Shown in pieces: positions 9,972 through 16,928 of a stretch of DNA of 64,000 bases. The DNA lies in contig NZ_AP024854.1 of the NCBI RefSeq assembly GCF_024529955.1, forward strand, positions 62,001 through 126,000, read 5' to 3'. Both the position numbers and the translations under genes were made by a program. The notes beneath the pieces were generated by a model. It was given only the letters and a program-made list of their open reading frames with translations. It had not been told where the DNA came from and ran no database searches. Every line of letters begins with the position of its first letter. The first letter of the stretch is position 1. The DNA comes from Photobacterium toruni (GTDB lineage: Bacteria > Pseudomonadota > Gammaproteobacteria > Enterobacterales > Vibrionaceae).

Positions 9972-11081
9972 ATGGATCAATTTTTAATCTGGCTGTCATC
10001 ACTTGAAAAAGGCGCGTCTGTTCATTGGATGTATAACATTGGCCTGTTGCTACTGTTAAGTACATTATTATGGGGTGGGTGGTTATTACTTTCACGCCGA
10101 TTAGCAACGATAGCAAATAAAACCCATCTAATTTGGGATGATGCTTTAATTGATGCGGTTCGAGCGCCAGTTTCATTATGTATTTGGGTATGGCCCGGAT
10201 TGATGGCATTAGGGATCATGGTCGATAATATTACGACCTATTCCAGTGGTTTTTTAGCATCGCTACGCCATTTATTATTGATCGGGATCTTTATTTGGAT
10301 TGTGATGCGGTTGATCACCAATATTGAACAGACCATTTTAGATAATCGCCCCCATCGTGATGCCACCACTGTTACCGCTATTTCAAAAATATTGCGCTTA
10401 TTGGTAATGGTGCTGAGTAGTTTAATTGTAATGCAGAACTTCGGTTTGAGTTTGTCGGGGTTATTGACCTTTGGTGGAGTCGGTGGCTTAGTTGTTGGTA
10501 TGGCCGCTAAGGATCTACTGGCAAATTTCTTTGGTGGAATGATGATTTATTTTGATCGCCCGTTTAAGGTGGGTGATTGGATCCGTAGCCCTGATCGCCA
10601 AATAGAAGGTACGATCGAACGGATTGGATTTCGAATGACAGTGATCCGTACCTTTGATAAGCGCCCACTGTATGTGCCAAACTCAGTCTTTAGTTCTGTA
10701 GTGGTTGAGAATGCTTCACGAATGCAGAACCGACGAATAAAACAAAGTGTCGGTTTGCGTTACTGCGATGCGGCAGTTGTGGATCTGGTGGTTGATGATA
10801 TTAAAATCATGCTTCAAAACCATGCTGATATTGAAACGCGTCAAACCTTGATCGTCAGTTTTGATACTTATGGACCATCGTCATTGAATATCTTGGTATA
10901 CACCTTTACTAAAACTGTTGATTGGGTTAAATACAAAGCAGTACAACAAGATGTGATGCTGAAGATTGTTAAGATTGTGCATGCGCATGGGGCTGACTTT
11001 GCGTTCCCAACAACGACGTTAGATATGCCCACCGCTGCGGTTACGGCATTAACGGCTATTGATAATCGTCAACAAGCTTGA
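9972..11081 (+). CDS. MscS-family mechanosensitive ion channel
   Basis: A 369-residue inner-membrane channel. About four or five hydrophobic helices precede the pore-lining helix, which is rich in Gly and Ala (LLTFGGVGGLVVGMAAKDLLAN, about residues 163-184). The beta domain signature FGGMMIYFDRPFKVGDWI follows, then a soluble C-terminal domain. Length and helix number resemble the YnaI/YbdG-type members rather than the 286-residue MscS. It should open under membrane tension to release solutes during hypo-osmotic shock. It is monocistronic with its own terminator. Confidence 0.93.
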   Translation: MDQFLIWLSSLEKGASVHWMYNIGLLLLLSTLLWGGWLLLSRRLATIANKTHLIWDDALIDAVRAPVSLCIWVWPGLMALGIMVDNITTYSSGFLASLRHLLLIGIFIWIVMRLITNIEQTILDNRPHRDATTVTAISKILRLLVMVLSSLIVMQNFGLSLSGLLTFGGVGGLVVGMAAKDLLANFFGGMMIYFDRPFKVGDWIRSPDRQIEGTIERIGFRMTVIRTFDKRPLYVPNSVFSSVVVENASRMQNRRIKQSVGLRYCDAAVVDLVVDDIKIMLQNHADIETRQTLIVSFDTYGPSSLNILVYTFTKTVDWVKYKAVQQDVMLKIVKIVHAHGADFAFPTTTLDMPTAAVTALTAIDNRQQA

Positions 11082-11156
11082 TTTTAATCGAATAAATCAT
11101 AGGGATTGGATTACGGTTGGTATTGGGCTTAGAGGCAGGTAAAATAACAACAATAG

Positions 11157-11187
11157 AAAAAGGATGCTAACTATTAGCATCCTTTTT
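11157..11187 (+). terminator. Rho-independent terminator after the MscS-family gene
   Basis: Perfect 14-bp stem AAAAAGGATGCTAA / TTAGCATCCTTTTT with loop CTA. Confidence 0.9.
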
Positions 11188-11224
11188 GCGTTTATTTAGT
11201 GACATTTAAGGCTGATTGAAATCC

Positions 11225-12412
11225 ATGGCAAACAAATATGATGTAGTAATTATTGGTGCAGGTGCTGCCGGCTTAATGTGTGCCGCTACGGCTGGTAAGC
11301 GCGGACGTTCAGTGCTGGTGCTTGATCACGGTAAAAAGCCGGGTCGTAAAATCTTAATCTCAGGTGGCGGTCGTTGTAACTTCACCAATAATGATGTTGC
11401 TGCTCATAATTATGTTTGCCGTAATCCTCATTTTGTTAAATCTGCATTGTCACAATATAGTCAGTGGGATTTTATTGGCTTAGTGTGTCAACACGGCATT
11501 GATTATGAAGAGCGTGAGCATGGGCAATTGTTTTGTCTCGACTCAGCGAAAGACATTGTCAAAATGTTGGTGGCAGAATGTGATTTACCTAATATCAGTT
11601 TACGTTATCAAACTGATATTAGTACTATCACCCAACGAGAGACAGGCTTTAGTTTAAATGTAAATGGTGAAACGATCAGTTGTGAATCGCTGGTGGTGGC
11701 GACAGGGGGCTTGTCGATGCCTAAATTGGGTGCAACCCCATTAGGTTATCAAATTGCCGAGCAGTTTGGCTTAAAAATGGTGTCAACCACTGCAGGTTTA
11801 GTACCATTTACCTTACATAAGCAAGATAAAGACGCTTTTGAAGAATTATCGGGCATCGCTGTACCCGCCGTGATTACGACTGAGGATGGTACTAGCTTTA
11901 AAGAGAATTTATTATTTACTCATCGTGGTTTATCGGGCCCTGTCGTTCTACAAATTTCATCGTATTGGTTACCAGGACAAAAGGTGAGTATTGATTTGTT
12001 GCCAATGCTTAATTTAGCTGAAACCTTAATTGAATTACGTGAGCAGCATCCAAATCAGAGCCTTAAAAACACCTTATCGCGGCTGCTACCTAAGCGTTTA
12101 ATTGAAGTGTTAATTACGCGTGGTGATATTACCGATAAACCGTTAAAACAGCTTAATCATAAAGAATTTGAGCAGTTAGCAGCCTATTTCCATCAATGGA
12201 ATATTGCGCCTAATGGTACTGAAGGTTACCGCACTGCAGAAGTAACCTTAGGTGGGGTTGATACTGATGAGTTGTCATCAAAAACGATGGAATCTAAAAA
12301 GATCTCTGGATTATTTTTTGCTGGTGAAGTGATGGATGTTAGTGGCTGGCTCGGCGGTTATAATTTCCAGTGGGCATGGAGTTCTGGTTATGTTGCGGGT
12401 CAAAATGTGTGA
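11225..12412 (+). CDS. yhiN: YhiN-family NAD(P)/FAD-dependent oxidoreductase
   Basis: A 395-residue flavoprotein of the HI0933/YhiN family. The dinucleotide-binding GAGAAGLM is at residues 12-19, and the family signature KKPGRKILISGGGRCNFTN follows near 36-54. Further motifs are VVATGGLSMPKLGATPLGY and the C-terminal SGWLGGYNFQWAW. The biochemical reaction is unknown. A TTG at 11216 is in frame with AAGG four bases upstream; the ATG at 11225 matches the family start better (NKYDVVIIGAG). Monocistronic. Confidence 0.92.
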   Translation: MANKYDVVIIGAGAAGLMCAATAGKRGRSVLVLDHGKKPGRKILISGGGRCNFTNNDVAAHNYVCRNPHFVKSALSQYSQWDFIGLVCQHGIDYEEREHGQLFCLDSAKDIVKMLVAECDLPNISLRYQTDISTITQRETGFSLNVNGETISCESLVVATGGLSMPKLGATPLGYQIAEQFGLKMVSTTAGLVPFTLHKQDKDAFEELSGIAVPAVITTEDGTSFKENLLFTHRGLSGPVVLQISSYWLPGQKVSIDLLPMLNLAETLIELREQHPNQSLKNTLSRLLPKRLIEVLITRGDITDKPLKQLNHKEFEQLAAYFHQWNIAPNGTEGYRTAEVTLGGVDTDELSSKTMESKKISGLFFAGEVMDVSGWLGGYNFQWAWSSGYVAGQNV

Positions 12413-12485
12413 TTTTTAAGCGATAAAGTGGATGATTTAAACGTTAAAAAGATTCAAAATTTATCCAAAACGCTGTTTATTTATC

Positions 12486-12526
12486 GATATTACTTGGTTT
12501 TATATAAAATATTTCCAAGTAATATC
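12486..12526. repeat. Perfect 12-bp inverted repeat with 17-base loop
   Basis: Arms GATATTACTTGG (12486-12497) and CCAAGTAATATC (12515-12526). There is no T-tract, so it is more likely an operator or a transcript-end stabiliser for yhiN than a terminator. Confidence 0.5.
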
Positions 12527-12624
12527 ATTGCGTTAGGTTTTATTTGATGTTTTTAGGAAAATAAATCTTTACAATAATAGCTAACCACATAATAATGATG
12601 TCGCTCTGTTGTTCGGAGTTATTA

Positions 12625-12705
12625 ATGAAAACGTCAAGTAAAAGAAAAACCCTCAGAATATCTTCGTTAGTGTCGCATTCCTTAGTGTTTCCCTTAGCTT
12701 CATAG
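12625..12705 (+). CDS. Possible 26-residue ORF upstream of the cold-shock gene
   Basis: ATG at 12625, stop TAG at 12703. GGAG stands 7 bases before the ATG, a good ribosome-binding site. The peptide begins MKTSSKRKTLRISSLV, is basic and serine-rich at its N-terminus and ends VFPLAS. No family is recognised. It could be a leader peptide or a small protein. It lies upstream of the csp promoter candidate, so it would need its own promoter. Conservation in relatives would decide. Confidence 0.35.
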   Translation: MKTSSKRKTLRISSLVSHSLVFPLAS

Positions 12706-12718
12706 TCACATTCAATAA

Positions 12719-12747
12719 TTCAAGCTTTCAGTGCATCGTGATATAAT
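12719..12747 (+). promoter_or_regulatory. Likely sigma70 promoter of the cold-shock gene
   Basis: A perfect -10 TATAAT at 12742-12747 with TTCAAG at 12719-12724, 17 bases upstream, as a weak -35. This predicts a leader of only about 40 nt, much shorter than the roughly 160-nt E. coli cspA leader. Confidence 0.5.
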
Positions 12748-12792
12748 CGCGATAAATCTTATGAATTTTAATCCAATATTAAGGGACACATT

Positions 12793-12999
12793 ATGTCTAC
12801 TACTGGTATCGTTAAGTGGTTCAACGAAGAGAAAGGTTTCGGTTTCATTACTCAAGACAATGGCGGTGCTGACGTATTCGTTCACTTCCGTGCAATCGCT
12901 TCTGAAGGTTTCAAAACTCTTGCTGAAGGCCAAAAAGTGTCTTTTGAAGTAGAGCAAGGCCAAAAAGGTCTTCAAGCTGCAAACGTTGTAGCTTTATAA
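12793..12999 (+). CDS. Cold-shock protein, CspA family
   Basis: A 68-residue single cold-shock domain, an RNA/DNA chaperone that melts RNA structure. RNP1 appears as KGFGFIT and RNP2 as VFVHF, both complete. AAGGG lies 7 bases before the ATG. The codon choice is that of a highly expressed gene (GGT, GTA, TTC), unlike its neighbours. The ORF pair at 13257-13558 and a decayed paralogue at 13777-13971 follow. Which numbered Csp it equals cannot be told. Confidence 0.95.
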
Positions 13000-13010
13000 T
13001 ATTTTAAGTC

Positions 13011-13046
13011 GACGTAAATGGTCGCTGTACCATTTACGTCACTTTT
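13011..13046 (+). terminator. Terminator after the cold-shock gene
   Basis: Perfect 11-bp stem GACGTAAATGG / CCATTTACGTC with an 8-base loop, then ACTTTT. The T-run is short. Confidence 0.7.
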
Positions 13047-13256
13047 AAGCATATATATTTTAACTGAAAATTTATTTATACAATATCATCGAAATATAAA
13101 ACACTTCCAACATCTGCATCTGTATTTGTCGTTACGTTCCTTATTTTCTTCGTTACATTATTATAAATAGCATTTTAATACTTAATCCGCATAAATGATT
13201 TTAGATGATTCTTATCATCTGAATATTATTATTGTAAATAAAAACTGAGGATACTT

Positions 13257-13352
13257 ATGTCTCGTTCATTAGGCCGTAAACGATTTTGGTTTCAACAAAA
13301 TCGTCAAGAAACACCTGTAAATTTAAATGAAAAACAAGAGGTTAAACAATGA
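13257..13352 (+). CDS. 31-residue small ORF, first of an overlapping pair
   Basis: ATG at 13257 with GAGG 6 bases before it. The product starts MSRSLGRKRFWFQQNRQE and ends KQEVKQ; it is short, basic and glutamine-rich. Its TGA overlaps the ATG of the next ORF (ATGA), the usual sign of translational coupling. No family is recognised. The ribosome-binding site plus coupling make a real gene more likely than chance, although the region is AT-rich. Confidence 0.5.
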   Translation: MSRSLGRKRFWFQQNRQETPVNLNEKQEVKQ

Positions 13353-13558
13353 TAGTAAATTTTAATTTAGTAAAAGAACAGCGCGCTTGGAGTGCTAATA
13401 TTCACCAGTTAAACAGTGATATATTAAAACGACATATTCTTATTAACGGTAATGTAGATAATTTTGATATATCATTTAGTTACTGTGAAAAAACAGCGGC
13501 AGGTAATATAACGAATAGCAATAATAAAGTAATTGGTAATTTCTATATTTCTTATTAA
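13349..13558 (+). CDS. 69-residue protein of unknown function, coupled to the 31-residue ORF
   Basis: ATG at 13349 overlaps the stop of the 31-codon ORF by 4 bases, and AGAGG lies 8 bases upstream. The product is polar, without a signal peptide or membrane segment, and alternates short hydrophobic stretches (HILINGNVDNFDISFSY, NKVIGNFYISY) that look like beta strands. No family is recognised. It lies 350 bases after the cold-shock gene, past its terminator, so it probably has its own promoter. Confidence 0.6.
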   Translation: MIVNFNLVKEQRAWSANIHQLNSDILKRHILINGNVDNFDISFSYCEKTAAGNITNSNNKVIGNFYISY

Positions 13559-13569
13559 TACCTCAGGGG

Positions 13570-13598
13570 ATTTAATTAAGAAATGATTTTAATTAAAT
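13570..13598 (+). terminator. AT-only hairpin after the 69-residue ORF
   Basis: Arms ATTTAATTAA (13570-13579) and TTAATTAAAT (13589-13598) directly follow the ORF. The stem is weak because it has no G-C pairs, so it is at best a poor terminator. Confidence 0.25.
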
Positions 13599-13776
13599 GT
13601 CTTCTCTCGCCAAATGACATTATTTAATTACTCTATAAGTATTAACGACATATTATAATAATTCGGTACTATTATAATGATGATGTGCGTATTGTTACTT
13701 GTAAATATTATCATTTCAGATTATTGCACTATGCGATAATTTAATCATATTCAAATTAAGAAATACCCAATCACCA

Positions 13777-13971
13777 CCAAAAACAATCAGTGTTGTTACA
13801 TGGTTTAACGAAGGACAAGGTTTTGAGTTTATAACTCAAGATAGCGGCGGTGTAGATGTATTTCTTCACATCCATACTATCGCTTCAGAAGGTCTTAAGA
13901 CATTGTTTGACGGTTAGAAAGTTTGAGTAATGCCAAAGGGGCTGCAAGCTGTAACCGTAGTAGTGCTATAA
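13777..13971 (+). pseudogene. Decayed CspA-family cold-shock gene
   Basis: In one frame the region reads as a cold-shock protein aligned with the intact gene at 12793. [17 protein letters not shown] replaces [17 protein letters not shown], and then [18 protein letters not shown]. The start codon is lost (CCA at the Met position). Two in-frame stops follow (TAG replaces the Gln of EGQKV, then TGA), and about four codons are missing before KGLQAVTVVVL. RNP1 is damaged (G to E). It cannot make a full protein. A paralogue that has lost function is the simplest reading. Confidence 0.9.
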
Positions 13972-13991
13972 TTTGATGGATTATCGTTGAT

Positions 13992-14019
13992 AAAATGCTG
14001 GCTAAGGCCGGCATTTTTT
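13992..14019 (+). terminator. Terminator downstream of the csp pseudogene
   Basis: Stem AAAATGCTGGC / GCCGGCATTTT with one G-U pair, loop TAAG, then Ts. It is better preserved than the gene it served. Confidence 0.8.
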
Positions 14020-14181
14020 ATGGCTATAATTTGAGATGCTGTATTTATACTGTATGTCATTGTTATTATATTAATGAGTGGCTTATCTTTTAAATTGCAA
14101 TGGTATAAGTTTAGGTTCAGCTTTGATGAGTATTCTATTGCCGTTAACCTTGTTGTTAACCCTTAATTTCGACGTGTAGAT

Positions 14182-14208
14182 AAAAAAACAAAGCTGCAAG
14201 GAAGCAGC
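14182..14208 (-). terminator. Weak minus-strand terminator-like hairpin
   Basis: On the minus strand GCTGC-TTCCTT-GCAGC is followed by TTTGTTTTTTT. It lies about 150 bases past the decarboxylase terminator, so it may be a second terminator or the 3' end of an unannotated small RNA. Confidence 0.35.
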
Positions 14209-14354
14209 AATAAAACCGCCAGCTACCTGTTTTCCCTTCCACTTCTACTCTATTTACTCTGTGGTATGTTACTGCTTGTTTATATCACCCGCTTTATCTC
14301 TCGTTTCTTTATGTACCTTGTTAGTCTTTATATCGTGACGGATTATTTGTAAGT

Positions 14355-14386
14355 AAAAAAAATCCCCACTCAAAGAGCAGGGATTT
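14355..14386 (-). terminator. Terminator of the first decarboxylase operon
   Basis: On the minus strand AAATCCCTGCTC pairs with GAGTGGGGATTT (two G-U pairs), loop TTT, followed by a long T-run. Confidence 0.85.
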
Positions 14387-14414
14387 AAGACAGTCACGTT
14401 ATCGATTTAATCGA

Positions 14415-16718
14415 TTATAGTGCGTCTTTTTTGATACAAAGAACGTGGTATTTACCGTCTTCGATTTCAGCGCCTTCAGTTTCGTGTTCGAAACCAGGGA
14501 ATTCTGCATCCCATGCTTCTAGTGCTTTCAAGTACTGGATTTGAGGACTTGTATCATCACCGAAGTTTTCGCCACCCATTAGCATTGGAATGCCTGGTGG
14601 GTAAGGAATAACAGAGTTCGCTGCAACACGACCAACAAGCTTGTCAGAAGGTACTAGCTCTACTTCATCAGATACAACGAACTGGTAAGCAGTACGTGGT
14701 TTCACTTCCATTTCTGGAAGGCTTGAGTAAGCGTGGTTCAGTACTTGGCTTGGGTTATGACGTACTAGGTATTCAAACATCTTGTTACCAAGATCTTTAA
14801 GGCCAAGACCGCGGTAAACTTCTGGTGCAGAGGCTACTAGCTCAGGCAGTAATGTTTCGATATCTGCGTTTGCATCGTAGTGACGCTTGAATGACAACAA
14901 TGTGTTGATCAATGTGTCACGCTTACCTTTAGTAATACCCATTGAGAATAGGAACATTACTTGGAAGTCAGTAGTACGTGTTGGAACGATACCGAAACGA
15001 CCTAGGTATGCTGTTACAAGTGCTGCTGGAACACCTGTTTCTAGGAAGTTACCGTTGTCGTCAAGACCCGGAGTTAGCAAGCTAACTTTGATTGGATCAA
15101 GCATACACCAGTCATTGTCGATTTCGTCAAAGCCGTGCCACTTGTCACCAGGAGTCAATTTCCAGTTCTGTTGGATAGTCATTAGAGACTCAACAGAAGC
15201 GTCTTCGAAATTAACTTTGTCACCGTTCATTTCGGTAACAGTTTCAGCGTTCCAAGGCTTGAAGAACCAATCGTTTTCAGCCGTGTAATCGTTGAATAGT
15301 TGACGCATGTTTTGACGGAAGATGATCGCTTCGCGGTTAACTTCGTTAGTTAGCGATAGACCACTTTCGCCTTTCATCATGTTCGCAGCAACATCGTTAG
15401 ACGCACAGATTGCGTATAGTGGTGATGTTGAAGTGTGCATCATGTAAGCTTGGTTGAAACGATCGAAGTTAATCGCGTTTTCACCGTTACGTACGTGAAT
15501 GTATGATGCTTGAGACAATGCATTCAATAACTTGTGCGTTGAGTGAGTTGCAAATACTGTAGGACCTGTGTGGTCTTTAGCATCGCCACGCATTGCGAAG
15601 TGACCCTTGTAGATAGGGTTAAAACGTGCGTAACCAAACCAAGCTTCATCCATGTGAATACGGCTAGAGCTTTCGCCTAGTAGCGCTTCAGTCACTTCTG
15701 AGTGGTAACATAAACCGTCGTAAGTACAGTTAGTTACTACAGCGTAGCTTGCTTTTTTCTCATCAGCGTTGAAGGGAATGCCCGCATTTTTCGCTTTAAG
15801 CGCAATGCCTTCTTTGCTCATTTGAACTTTGCTGATTGGACCGATGATACCGTAGCAGTTACGGCTAGGCACCATGTAGATTGGACGCGCGCCAGTTAGG
15901 ATCAGACCTTGCTCGATTGATTTGTGACAGTTACGGTCACAGATAGCAATGTCATCATCTTTCATACATGCTTGCATGATAGTACGGTTTGAACCTGAAG
16001 TACCTACGATACCAGAGTAAGACTGGTGAGCACCGAAGATCTTAGCCGCTTCAACTTCTGAATCTTTAAATGCGCCACTGTGGTCAAGTAATGAGCCTAG
16101 TGCAGCACGTTCGATACCCATATCGGTACGGAACAAGTTTTCGCCGAAGAATTCAAAGAATTGGTTACCAGCAGGGGTCTTAGTAAAACCGATACCACCT
16201 TGGTGACCTGGTGCAGACCATGAGTACTCATGGATGTCGTTGTAGTGCATCATCGCTTTCATAAACGGTGGTAGCACTTGTGCACGGTAACGACGCATAG
16301 AAGCAACGATACGGCCAGCAACGAAATCAGCAGTATCTTCTAGTACTGAGTAACACTCATCAACACGTTCCATTAACTGGCGGTTGTTAAGAATAGAGGT
16401 ACGAGCGCGTTCTGCTAGTAGAAATACTGGCACTTCAGATTGACGTGCTTGTAGTGCTGCTAACAAATCAACTTCTTCGTGAGAGTTAACGATTTGCTCT
16501 TCAGTTTTTTCTAGTGCTAATACTAGGCTGTCGATTTGAGAAGACAGAATAACTGCGCGTGCATCTTCGTAAGAAGTTGCAGTGATGATTTCGATAGAGC
16601 GATTTTGTAGTTCAGCAACGAGTGACTTAGTTGCACGATCTGCAAAGCTGTTTGGCGTAATATTTTGGTGCTCAATAACGAGAGCACGCATTTTATTATT
16701 AGTACTATTGTTGTTCAT
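14415..16718 (-). CDS. adiA: Arginine decarboxylase, AdiA type (copy 1)
   Basis: A 767-residue PLP-dependent, biodegradative Orn/Lys/Arg decarboxylase. An N-terminal wing/response-regulator-like domain spans about residues 1-145. The PLP domain carries SAPGHQGGIGFTKTPAG near 168-184 and the Schiff-base lysine K396 in THSTHKLL. Many segments match E. coli AdiA (HKSIEQGLILTGA, NALSQASYIHV, PTRTTDFQVMFLFSMG) rather than CadA or SpeF. The reaction is arginine to agmatine plus CO2, consuming a proton. It is preceded 210 bases upstream by the antiporter gene. The paralogue at 18945 differs only at residues 573-574 (GR against SH) and within 645-649 (NKMFE against ERMYK). Arginine preference is inferred from AdiA similarity. 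Confidence 0.93.
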   Translation of the reverse strand: MNNNSTNNKMRALVIEHQNITPNSFADRATKSLVAELQNRSIEIITATSYEDARAVILSSQIDSLVLALEKTEEQIVNSHEEVDLLAALQARQSEVPVFLLAERARTSILNNRQLMERVDECYSVLEDTADFVAGRIVASMRRYRAQVLPPFMKAMMHYNDIHEYSWSAPGHQGGIGFTKTPAGNQFFEFFGENLFRTDMGIERAALGSLLDHSGAFKDSEVEAAKIFGAHQSYSGIVGTSGSNRTIMQACMKDDDIAICDRNCHKSIEQGLILTGARPIYMVPSRNCYGIIGPISKVQMSKEGIALKAKNAGIPFNADEKKASYAVVTNCTYDGLCYHSEVTEALLGESSSRIHMDEAWFGYARFNPIYKGHFAMRGDAKDHTGPTVFATHSTHKLLNALSQASYIHVRNGENAINFDRFNQAYMMHTSTSPLYAICASNDVAANMMKGESGLSLTNEVNREAIIFRQNMRQLFNDYTAENDWFFKPWNAETVTEMNGDKVNFEDASVESLMTIQQNWKLTPGDKWHGFDEIDNDWCMLDPIKVSLLTPGLDDNGNFLETGVPAALVTAYLGRFGIVPTRTTDFQVMFLFSMGITKGKRDTLINTLLSFKRHYDANADIETLLPELVASAPEVYRGLGLKDLGNKMFEYLVRHNPSQVLNHAYSSLPEMEVKPRTAYQFVVSDEVELVPSDKLVGRVAANSVIPYPPGIPMLMGGENFGDDTSPQIQYLKALEAWDAEFPGFEHETEGAEIEDGKYHVLCIKKDAL

Positions 16719-16810
16719 AATAATGCCTGAATAAAATAATTAGTGGCAGATGTGTTTTACCGCAACATAGATTTATGAAGTAATAAAAATCTGACCGAAT
16801 ATTTTAGAAA

Positions 16811-16869
16811 GGGAATAAATAATGCTGTTTATTAAAAATTAATTATCAGCGTATTTATTATTTATTCCC
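16811..16869 (-). other. Intercistronic hairpin between antiporter and decarboxylase, copy 1
   Basis: Arms GGGAATAAATAAT (16811-16823) and ATTATTTATTCCC (16857-16869) form a perfect 13-bp stem around a 33-base loop. There is no T-tract, so an mRNA processing or stability element is likelier than a terminator. The spacer is repeated in the second operon with one base change that breaks one pair. Confidence 0.6.
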
Positions 16870-16928
16870 ATTTCCGTTCTAGCGAGTTATTAATAAATTT
16901 CTTTATATCGAATTTATTAAATCTTTAA

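Larger units (their letters stand above)
12413..12792 (+). other. AT-rich gap between yhiN and the cold-shock gene
   Basis: This 380-base gap contains a perfect 12-bp inverted repeat, a possible 26-codon ORF and a likely promoter, listed separately. Nothing else is recognised. Confidence 0.6.
13972..14414. other. Gap between the csp pseudogene and the first decarboxylase
   Basis: It holds a good plus-strand terminator (13992-14019), a weak minus-strand terminator-like hairpin (14182-14208) and the decarboxylase terminator (14355-14386). No convincing ORF is seen. Confidence 0.6.

Noticed and set aside
14200-14330. A minus-strand frame of about 42 codons without stop (…GKTGSWRFYCC…)
   Set aside because: It has no start codon with a ribosome-binding site, no recognisable family, and overlaps the terminator-like hairpin.
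14887-15288. Plus-strand ORFs of 133 codons inside both decarboxylase genes
   Set aside because: They are antisense shadows of a highly biased coding sequence, repeated only because the gene is duplicated.
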